64,000 bases of DNA, from positions 25,970,400-26,034,399 of the forward strand of contig NC_134828.1 of assembly GCF_004210375.1 (NCBI RefSeq), read 5' to 3'. The notes below the pieces were generated by a model. The model had not been told where the DNA came from, did not search any database, and saw nothing but the letters and a program-made list of their open reading frames with translations. Made by a program: the position numbers and the translations under genes. Origin of the DNA: Tachypleus tridentatus. Lineage: Eukaryota > Arthropoda > Merostomata > Xiphosura > Limulidae. Of the stretch, positions 48,901 through 60,900 are shown piece by piece (positions within the stretch are counted from its first letter, which is position 1; each line of letters begins with the position of its first letter).

Positions 48901-51900
48901 GGATAAGCTATTAACTCAACAATGGTATATAATTTCTTGGAAGGATAAGCTATTAACTCAACAATGGTATATAATTTCTTGGAAGGATAAGCTATTAACT
49001 CAACAATGGTATATAATTTCTTGGAAGGATAAGCTATTAACTCAACAATGGTATATAATTTCTTGGAAGGATAAGCTATTAACTCAACAATGGTATATAA
49101 TTTCTTGGAAGGATAAGCTATTAACTCAACAATGGTATATAATTTCTTGGAAGGATAAGCTATTAACTCAACAATGGTATATAATTTCTTGGAAGGATAA
49201 GCTATTAACTCAACAATGGTATATAATTTCTTGGAAGGATAAGCTATTAACTCAACAATGGTATATAATTTCTTGGAAGGATAAGCTATTAACTCAACAA
49301 TGGTATATAATTTCTTGGAAGGATAAGCTATTAACTCAACAATGGTATATAATTTCTTGGAAGGATAAGCTATTAACTCAACAATGGTATATAATTTCTT
49401 GGAAGGATAAGCTATTAACTCAACAATGGTATATAATTTCTTGGAAGGATAAGCTATTAACTCAACAATGGTATATAATTTCTTGGAAGGATAAGCTATT
49501 AACTCAACAATGGTATATAATTTCTTGGAAGGATAAGCTATTAACTCAACAATGGTATAAATTTCTTGGAAGGATAAGCTATTAACTCAACAATGGTATA
49601 TAATTTCTTGGAATAATTTCTTGGAAGGATAAGCTATTAACTCAACAATGGTATATAATTTCTTGGAAGGATAAGCTATTAACTCAACAATGGTATATAA
49701 TTTCTTGGAAGGATAAGCTATTAACTCAACAATGGTATATAATTTCTTGGAAGGATAAGCTATTAACTCAACAATGGTATATAATTTCTTGGAAGGATAA
49801 GCTATTAACTCAACAATGGTATATAATTTCTTGGAAGGATAAGCTATTAACTCAACAATGGTATATAATTTCTTGGAAGGATAAGCTATTAACTCAACAA
49901 TGGTATATAATTTCTTGGAAGAATAAGCTATTAACTCAACAATGGTATATAATTTCTTGGAAGGATAAGCTATTAACTCAACAATGGTATATAATTTCTT
50001 GGAAGGATAAGCTATTAACTCAACAATGGTATAAAATTTCTTGGAAGGATAAGCTATTAACTCAACAATGGTATATAATTTCTTGGAAGGATAAGCTATT
50101 AACTCAACAATGGTATATAATTTCTTGGAAGGATAAGCTATTAACTCAACAATGGTATATAATTTCTTGGAAGGATAAGCTATTAACTCAACAATGGTAT
50201 ATAATTTCTTGGAAGGATAAGCTATTAACTCAACAATGGTATATAATTTCTTGGAAGGATAAGCTATTAACTCAACAATGGTATATAATTTCTTGGAAGG
50301 ATAAGCTATTAACTCAACAATGGTATAAATTTCTTGGAAGGATAAGCTATTAACTCAACAATGGTATATAATTTCTTGGAAGGATAAGCTATTAACTCAA
50401 CAATGGTATATAATTTCTTGGAAGGATAAGCTATTAACTCAACAATGGTGTACAATTTCTTGGAAGGATAAGCTATAAGCTATTAACTCAACAATGGTAT
50501 ATAATTTCTTGGAAGGATAAGCTATTAACTCAACAATGGTATATAATTTCTTGGAAGGATAAGCTATTAACTCAACAATGGTATATAATTTCTTGGAAGG
50601 ATAAGCTATTAACTCAACAATGGTATATAATTTCTTGGAAGGATAAGCTATTAACTCAACAATGGTATATTTCTTGGAATTTCTTGGAAGGAAGGATAAG
50701 CTATTAACTCAACAATGGTATATAATTTCTTGGAAGGATAAGCTATTAACTCAACAATGGTATATAATTTCTTGGAAGGATAAGCTATTAACTCAACAAT
50801 GGTATATAATTTCTTGGAAGGATAAGCTATTAACTCAACAATGGTATATAATTTCTTGGAAGGATAAGCTATTAACTCAACAATGGTATATAATTTCTTG
50901 GAAGGATAAGCTATTAACTCAACAATGGTATATAATTTCTTGGAAGGATAAGCTATTAACTCAACAATGGTATATAATTTCTTGGAAGGATAAGCTATTA
51001 ACTCAACAATGGTATATAATTTCTTGGAAGGATAAGCTATTAACTCAACAATGGTATATAATTTCTTGGAAGGATAAGCTATTAACTCAACAATGGTATA
51101 TAATTTCTTGGAAGGATAAGCTATTAACTCAACAATGGGAAGGATAAGCTATTAACTCAACAATTCTTTCTTGGAAGGATAAGCTATTAACTCAACAATG
51201 GTATATAATTTCTTGGAAGGATAAGCTATTAACTCAACAATGGTATACAATTTCTTGGAAGGATAAGCTATTAACTCAACAATGGTATATAATTTCTTGG
51301 AAGGATAAGCTATTAACTCAACAATGGTATATAATTTCTTGGAAGGATAAGCTATTAACTCAACAATGGTGTACAATTTCTTGGAATTTTAACTCAACAA
51401 TGGAAGCTATTAACTCAACAATGGTGTACTTTCTTGGAAGGATAAGCTATTAACTCAACAATGGTATATAATTTCTTGGAAGGATAAGCTATTAACTCAA
51501 CAATGGTATACAATTTCTTGGAATAAGCTATTAACTCAACAATGATAAGCTATTAACTCAACAATGGTATATAATTTCTTGGAAGGATAAGCTATTAACT
51601 CAACAATGGTATATAATTTCTTGGAAGGATAAGCTATTAACTCAACAATGGTATACACTTGGAAGGATAAGCTATTAACTCAACAATGGTATATAATTTC
51701 TTGGAAGGATAAGCTATTAACTCAACAATGGTATATAATTTCTTGGAAAGCTATTAACTCAACATAAGCTATTAACTCAACAATGGTATATAATTTCTTG
51801 GAAGGATAAGCTATTAACTCAACAATGGTATACAATTTCTTGGAAGGATAAGCTATTAACTCAACAATGGTATATAATTTCTTGGAAGGATAAGCTATTA

Positions 51901-54900
51901 ACTCAACAATGGTATATTTCTTGGAATTTCTTGGAAGGAAGGATAAGCTATTAACTCAACAATGGTATATAATTTCTTGGAAGGATAAGCTATTAACTCA
52001 ACAATGGTATATAATTTCTTGGAAAGATAAGCTATTAACTCAACAATGGTATATAATTTCTTGGAAGGATAAGCTATTAACTCAACAATGGTATATAATT
52101 TCTTGGAAGGATAAGCTATTAACTCAACAATGGTATATAATTTCTTGGAAGGAAGGATAAGCTATTAACTCAACAATGGTATATAATTTCTTGGAAGGAT
52201 AAGCTATTAACTCAACAATGGTATATAATTTCTTGGAAGGATAAGCTATTAACTCAACAATGGTATATAATTTCTTGGAAGGATAAGCTATTAACTCAAC
52301 AATGGTATATAATTTCTTGGAAGGATAAGCTATTAACTCAACAATGGTATATAATTTCTTGGAAGGATAAGCTATTAACTCAACAATGGTATATAATTTC
52401 TTGGAAGAATAAGCTATTAACTCAACAATGGTGTATAATTTCTTGGAATAAGCTATTAACTCAACAATGGTATATAATTTCTTGGAAGGATAAGCTATTA
52501 ACTCAACAATGGTATATAATTTCTTGGAAGATAAGCTATTAACTCAACAATGGTATATAATTTCTTGGAAGGATAAGCTATTAACTCAACAATGGTATAT
52601 AATTTCTTGGAAGGATAAGCTATTAACTCAACAATGGTGTACAATTTCTTGGAAAGATAAGCTATTAACTCAACAATGGTAATAAGCTATTAACTCAACA
52701 ATGGTATATAATTTCTTGGAAGGATAAGCTATTAACTCAACAATGGTATACAATTTCTTGGAAGGATAAGCTATTAACTCAACAATGGTATACAATTTCT
52801 TGGAAGGATAAGCTATTAACTCAACAATGGTATATAATTTCTTGGAAGGATAAGCTATTAACTCAACAATGGTATATAATTTCTTGGAAGGATAAGCTAT
52901 TAACTCAACAATGGTATATAATTTCTTGGAAGGATAAGCTATTAACTCAACAATGGTATATAATTTCTTGGAAGGATAAGCTATTAACTCAACAATGGTA
53001 TATAATTTCTTGGAAGGATAAGCTATTAACTCAACAATGGTATATAATTTCTTGGAAGGATAAGCTATTAACTCAACAATGGTATATAATTTCTTGGAAG
53101 GATAAGCTATTAACTCAACAATGGTATATAATTTCTTGGAAGGATAAGCTATTAACTCAACAATGGTATATAATTTCTTGGAAGGATAAGCTATTAACTC
53201 AACAATGGTATATAATTTCTTGGAAGGATATTAACTCAACAATGCTTGGAAGGATAAGCTATTAACTCAACAATGGTATATAATTTCTTGGAAGGATAAG
53301 CTATTAACTCAACAATGGTATATAATTTCTTGGAAGGATAAGCTATTAACTCAACAATGGTATAATTTCTTGGAAGGATAAGCTATTAACTCAACAATGG
53401 TATATAATTTCTTGGAAGGATAAGCTATTAACTCAACAATGGTATATAATTTCTTGGAAGGATAAGCTATTAACTCAACAATGGTATATAATTTCTTGGA
53501 AGGATAAGCTATTAACTCAACAATGGTATATAATTTCTTGGAAGGATAAGCTATTAACTCAACAATGGTATATAATTTCTTGGAAGGATAAGCTATTAAC
53601 TCAACAATGGTATATAATTTCTTGGAAGGATAAGCTATTAACTCAACAATGGTATATAATTTCTTGGAAGGATAAGCTATTAACTCAACAATGGTATATA
53701 ATTTCTTGGAAGGATAAGCTATTAACTCAACAATGGTATATAATTTCTTGGAAGGATAAGCTATTAACTCAACAATGGTATATAATTTCTTGGAAGGATA
53801 AGCTATTAACTCAACAATGGTATATAATTTCTTGGAAGGATAAGCTATTAACTCAACAATGGATATAATTTCTTGGAAGGATAAGCTATTAACTCAACAA
53901 TGGTATATAATTTCTTGGAAGGATAAGCTATTAACTCAACAATGGTATATAATTTCTTGGAAGGATAAGCTATTAACTCAACAATGGTATATAATTTCTT
54001 GGAAGGATAAGCTATTAACTCAACAATGGTATATAATTTCTTGGAAGGATAAGCTATTAACTCAACAATGGTATATAATTTCTTGGAAGGATAAGCTATT
54101 AACTCAACAATGGTATATAATTTCTTGGAAGGATAAGCTATTAACTCAACAATGGTATATAATTTCTTGGAAGGATAAGCTATTAACTCAACAATGGTAT
54201 ATAATTTCTTGGAAGGATAAGCTATTAACTCAACAATGGTATATAATTTCTATAAGCTATTAACTCAACAATGGTATATAATTTCTTGGAAAGATAAGCT
54301 ATTAACTCAACAATGGTATATAATTTCTTGGAAGGATAAGCTATTAACTCAACAATGGTATATAATTTCTTGGAAGGATAAGCTATTAACTCAACAATGG
54401 TATATAATTTCTTGGAAGGATAAGCTATTAACTCAACAATGGTATATAATTTCTTGGAAGGTATATAATTTCTTGGAAAGATATAAGCTATTAACTCAAC
54501 AATGGTATATAATTTCTTGGAAGGATAAGCTATTAACTCAACAATGGTATATAATTTCTTGGAAGGATAAGCTATTAACTCAACAATGGTATAAGGATAA
54601 TTTCTTGGAAGGATAAGCTATTAACTCAACAATGGTATATAATTTCTTGGAAGGATAAGCTATTAACTCAACAATGGTATATAATTTCTTGGAAGATAAG
54701 CTATAAGCTATTAACTCAACAATGGTATATAATTTCTTGGAAGGATAAGCTATTAACTCAACAATGGTATATAATTTCTTGGAAGGATAAGCTATTAACT
54801 CAACAATGGTATATAATTTCTTGGAAGGATAAGCTATTAACTCAACAATGGTATATAATTTCTTGGAAGGATAAGCTATTAACTCAACAATGGTATATAA

Positions 54901-57900
54901 TTTCTTGGAAGGATAAGCTATTAACTCAACAATGGTATATAATTTCTTGGAAGGATAAGCTATTAACTCAACAATGGTATATTTCTTGGAAGGATAATTT
55001 CTTGGAAGGATAAGCTATTAACTCAACAATGGTATATAATTTCTTGGAAGGATAAGCTATTAACTCAACAATGGTATATAATTTCTTGGAAGGATAAGCT
55101 ATTAACTCAACAATGGTATATAATTTCTTGGAAGGATAAGCTATTAACTCAACAATGGTATATAATTTCTTGGAAGGATAAGCTATTAACTCAACAATGG
55201 TATATAATTTCTTGGAAGGATAAGCTATTAACTCAACAATGGTATATAATTTCTTGGAAGGATAAGCTATTAACTCAACAATGGTATACAATTTCTTGGA
55301 AGGATAAGCTATTAACTCAACAATGGTATATAATTTCTTGGAAGGATAAGCTATTAACTCAACAATGGTATATAATTTCTTGGAAGATAAGATAAGCTAT
55401 TAACTCAACAATGGTATATAATTTCTTGGAAGGATAAGCTATTAACTCAACAATGGTATATAATTTCTTGGAAGGATAAGCTATTAACTCAACAATGGTA
55501 TACAATTTCTTGGAAGGATAAGCTATTAACTCAACAATGGTATATAATTTCTTGGAAAGATAAGCTATTAACTCAACAATGGTATATAATTTCTTGGAAG
55601 GATAAGCTATTAACTCAACAATGGTATATAATTTCTTGGAAGGATAAGCTATTAACTCAACAATGGTATATAATTTCTTGGAAGGATAAGCTATTAACTC
55701 AACAATGGTATATAATTTCTTGGAAGGATAAGCTATTAACTCAACAATGGTATATAATTTCTTGGAAGGATAAGCTATTAACTCAACAATGGTATATAAT
55801 TTCTTGGAAGGATAAGCTATTAACTCAACAATGGTATATAATTTCTTGGAAGGATAAGCTATTAACTCAACAATGGTGTATAATTTCTTGGAAGGATAAG
55901 CTATTAACTCAACAATGGTATATAATTTCTTGGAAGGATAAGCTATTAACTCAACAATGGTATATAATTTCTTGGAAGGATAAGCTATTAACTCAACAAT
56001 GGTATATAATTTCTTGGAAGGATAAGCTATTAACTCAACAATGGTGTACAATTTCTTGGAAGGATAAGCTATTAACTCAACAATGGTATATAATTTCTTG
56101 GAAGGATAAGCTATTAACTCAACAATGGTATATAATTTCTTGGAAGGATAAGCTATTAACTCAACAATGGTATATAATTTCTTGGAAGGATAAGCTATTA
56201 ACTCAACAATGGTATATAATTTCTTGGAAGGATAAGCTATTAACTCAACAATGGTATATAATTTCTTGGAAGGATAAGCTATTAACTCAACAATGGTATA
56301 CAATTTCTTGGAAAGATAAGCTATTAACTCAACAATGGTATATAATTTCTTGGAAGGATAAGCTATTAACTCAACAATGGTATACAATTTCTTGGAAGGA
56401 TAAGCTATTAACTCAACAATGGTATATAATTTCTTGGAAGGATAAGCTATTAACTCAACAATGGTATATTAATTTCTTGGAAGGATAAGCTATTAACTCA
56501 ACAATGGTATATAATTTCTTGGAAGGATAAGCTATTAACTCAACAATGGTATATAATTTCTTGGAAGGATAAGCTATTAACTCAACAATGGTATATAATT
56601 TCTTGGAAGGATAAGCTATTAACTCAACAATGGTATATAATTTCTTGGAAGGATAAGCTATTAACTCAACAATGGTATAAGGATAAGCTATTAACTCAAC
56701 AATGGAAGGAAAGATAAGCTATTAACTCAACAATGGTATATAATTTCTTGGAAGGATAAGCTATTAACTCAACAATGGTATATAATTTCTTGGAAGGATA
56801 AGCTATTAACTCAACAATGGTATATAATTTCTTGGAAGGATAAGCTATTAACTCAACAATGGTATATAATTTCTTGGAAGGATAAGCTATTAACTCAACA
56901 ATGGTATATAATTTCTTGGAAGGATAAGCTATTAACTCAACAATGGTATATAATTTCTTGGAAGGATAAGCTATTAACTCAACAATGGTATATAATTTCT
57001 TGGAAGGATAAGCTATTAACTCAACAATGGTATATAATTTCTTGGAAGGATAAGCTATTAACTCAACAATGGATAAGCTATTAACTCAACAATGGTATAT
57101 AATTTCTTGGAAGGATAAGCTATTAACTCAACAATGGTATATAATTTCTTGGAAGGATAAGCTATTAACTCAACAATGGTATACAATTTCTTGGAAGGAT
57201 AAGCTATTAACTCAACAATGGTATATAATTTCTTGGAAGGATAAGCTATTAACTCAACAATGGTATATAATTTCTTGGAAGGATAAGCTATTAACTCAAC
57301 AATGGTATATAATTTCTTGGAAGGATAAGCTATTAACTCAACAATGGTATACAATTTCTTGGAAGGATAAGCTATTAACTCAACAATGGTATATAATTTC
57401 TTGGAAGGATAAGCTATTAACTCAACAATGGTATATAATTTCTTGGAAGGATAAGCTATTAACTCAACAATGGTATATAATTTCTTGGAAGGATAAGCTA
57501 TTAACTCAACAATGGTGTACAATTTCTTGGAAGGATAAGCTATTAACTCAACAATGGTATATAATTTCTTGGAAGGATAAGCTATTAACTCAACAATGGT
57601 ATATAATTTCTTGGAAGGATAAGCTATTAACTCAACAATGGTGTACAATTTCTTGGAAGGATAAGCTATTAACTCAACAATGGTATATAATTTCTTGGAA
57701 GGATAAGCTATTAACTCAACAATGGTATATAATTTCTTGGAAGGATAAGCTATTAACTCAACAATGGTATATAATTTCTTGGAAGGATAAGCTATTAACT
57801 CAACAATGGTGTATAATTTCTTGGAAGGATAAGCTATTAACTCAACAATGGTATATAATTTCTTGGAAGGATAAGCTATTAACTCAACAATGGTATATAA

Positions 57901-60900
57901 TTTCTTGGAAGGATAAGCTATTAACTCAACAATGGTATACAATTTCTTGGAAGGATAAGCTATTAACTCAACAATGGTATATAATTTCTTGGAAGGATAA
58001 GCTATTAACTCAACAATGGTATATAATTTCTTGGAAGGATAAGCTATTAACTCAACAATGGTGTACAATTTCTTGGAAGGATAAGCTATTAACTCAACAA
58101 TGGTGGAAGGATAAGCTATTAACTCAACAATGGTATATAATTTCTTGGAAGGATAAGCTATTAACTCAACAATGGTGTACAATTTCTTGGAAGGATAAGC
58201 TATTAACTCAACAATGGTATAAGGATAATTTCTTGGAAGGATAAGCTATTAACTCAACAATGGTATATAATTTCTTGGAAGGATAAGCTATTAACTCAAC
58301 AATGGTGTACAATTTCTTGGAAGGATAAGCTATTAACTCAACAATGGTATATAATTTCTTGGAAGGATAAGCTATTAACTCAACAATGGTATATAATTTC
58401 TTGGAATTTCTTGGAAGGATAAGCTATTAACTCAACAATGGTATACAATTTCTTGGAAGGATAAGCTATTAACTCAACAATGGTATATAATTTCTTGGAA
58501 GGATAAGCTATTAACTCAACAATGGTGTACAATTTCTTGGAAGGATAAGCTATTAACTCAACAATGGTGTACAATTTCTTGGAAGGATAAGCTATTAACT
58601 CAACAATGGTATATAATTTCTTGGAAGGATAAGCTATAATTTCTTGGAAGGATAAGCTATTAACTCAACAATGGTATATAATTTCTTGGAAGGATAAGCT
58701 ATTAACTCAACAATGGTATATAATTTCTTGGAAGGATAAGCTATTAACTCAACAATGGTATATAATTTCTTGGAAGGATAAGCTATTAACTCAACAATGG
58801 TATATAATTTCTTGGAAGGATAAGCTATTAACTCAACAATGGTATATAATTTCTTGGAAGGATAAGCTATTAACTCAACAATGGTATACAATTTCTTGGA
58901 AGGATAAGCTATTAACTCAACAATGGTATTTCTTGGAAGGATAAGCTATTAACTTGGAATAATTTCTTGGAAGGATAAGCTATTAACTCAACAATGGTAT
59001 ATAATTTCTTGGAAGGATAAGCTATTAACTCAACAATGGTATATAATTTCTTGGAAGGATAAGCTATTAACTCAACAATGGTATATAATTTCTTGGAAGG
59101 ATAAGCTATTAACTCAACAATGGTATATAATTTCTTGGAAGATAAGCTATTAACTCAACAATGGTATATAATTTCTTGGAAGGATAAGCTATTAACTCAA
59201 CAATGGTATATAATTTCTTGGAAGGATAAGCTATTAACTCAACAATGGTATATAATTTCTTGGAAGGATAAGCTATAACTCAACAATGCTATAAGCTATT
59301 AACTCAACAATGGTATATAATTTCTTGGAAGGATAAGCTATTAACTCAACAATGGTATACAATTTCTTGGAAGGATAAGCTATTAACTCAACAATGGTAT
59401 ATAATTTCTTGGAAGGATAAGCTATTAACTCAACAATGGTATATAATTTCTTGGAAGGATAAGCTATTAACTCAACAATGGTATATAATTTCTTGGAAGG
59501 ATAAGCTATTAACTCAACAATGGTATATAATTTCTTGGAAGGATAAGCTATTAACTCAACAATGGTATATAATTTCTTGGAAGGATAAGCTATTAACTCA
59601 ACAATGGTATATAATTTCTTGGAAGGATAAGCTATTAACTCAACAATGGTATATAATTTCTTGGAAGGATAAGCTATTAACTCAACAATGGTATATAATT
59701 TCTTGGAAGGATAAGCTATTAACTCAACAATGGTATATAATTTCTTGGAAGGATAAGCTATTAACTCAACAATGGTATATAATTTCTTGGAAGGATAAGC
59801 TATTAACTCAACAATGGTATATAATTTCTTGGATAAGCTATTAACTCAACAATGGTATATAATTTCTTGGAAGGATAAGCTATTAACTCAACAATGGTAT
59901 ATAATTTCTTGGAAGGATAAGCTATTAACTCAACAATGGTATATAATTTCTTGGAAGGATAAGCTATTAACTCAACAATGGTATATAATTTCTTGGAAGG
60001 ATAAGCTATTAACTCAACAATGGTATATAATAAGCTTCTTGGAATAATTTCTTGGATAAGCTATTAACTCAACAATGGTATATAATTTCTTGGAAGGATA
60101 AGCTATTAACTCAACAATGGTATATAATTTCTTGGAAGGATAAGCTATTAACTCAACAATGGTATATAATTTCTTGGAAGGATAAGCTATTAACTCAACA
60201 ATGGTATATAATTTCTTGGAAGGATAAGCTATTAACTCAACAATGGTATATAATTTCTTGGAAGGATAAGCTATTAACTCAACAATGGTATATAATTTCT
60301 TGGAAAGATAAGCTATTAACTCAACAATGGTATATAATTTCTTGGAAGGATAAGCTATTAACTCAACAATGGTATATAATTTCTTGGAAGGATAAGCTAT
60401 TAACTCAACAATGGTATATAATTTCTTGGAAGGATAAGCTATTAACTCAACAATGGTATATAATTTCTTGGAAGGATAAGCTATTAACTCAACAATGGTA
60501 TATAATTTCTTGGAAAGATAAGCTATTAACTCAACAATGGTATATAATTTCTTGGAAAGATAAGCTATTAACTCAACAATGGTATATAATTTCTTGGAAG
60601 GATAAGCTATTAACTCAACAATGGTATATAATTTCTTGGAAGGATAAGCTATTAACTCAACAATGGTATATAATTTCTTGGAAGGATAAGCTATTAACTC
60701 AACAATGGTATATAATTTCTTGGAAAGATAAGCTATTAACTCAACAATGGTATATAATTTCTTGGAAGGATAAGCTATTAACTCAACAATGGTATATAAT
60801 TTCTTGGAAAGATAAGCTATTAACTCAACAATGGTATATAATTTCTTGGAAAGATAAGCTATTAACTCAACAATGGTATATAATTTCTTGGAAGGATAAG

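Noticed and set aside
57069-58244. 391-codon plus-strand frame (and similar frames throughout 41-61.6 kb) as a repeat protein gene
   Set aside because: The frame follows from a stop-free 42-bp unit; the opposite strand is equally open, frames break at every irregular joint, and the region is an intron. No promoter, splice signal or non-repeat coding part was seen.
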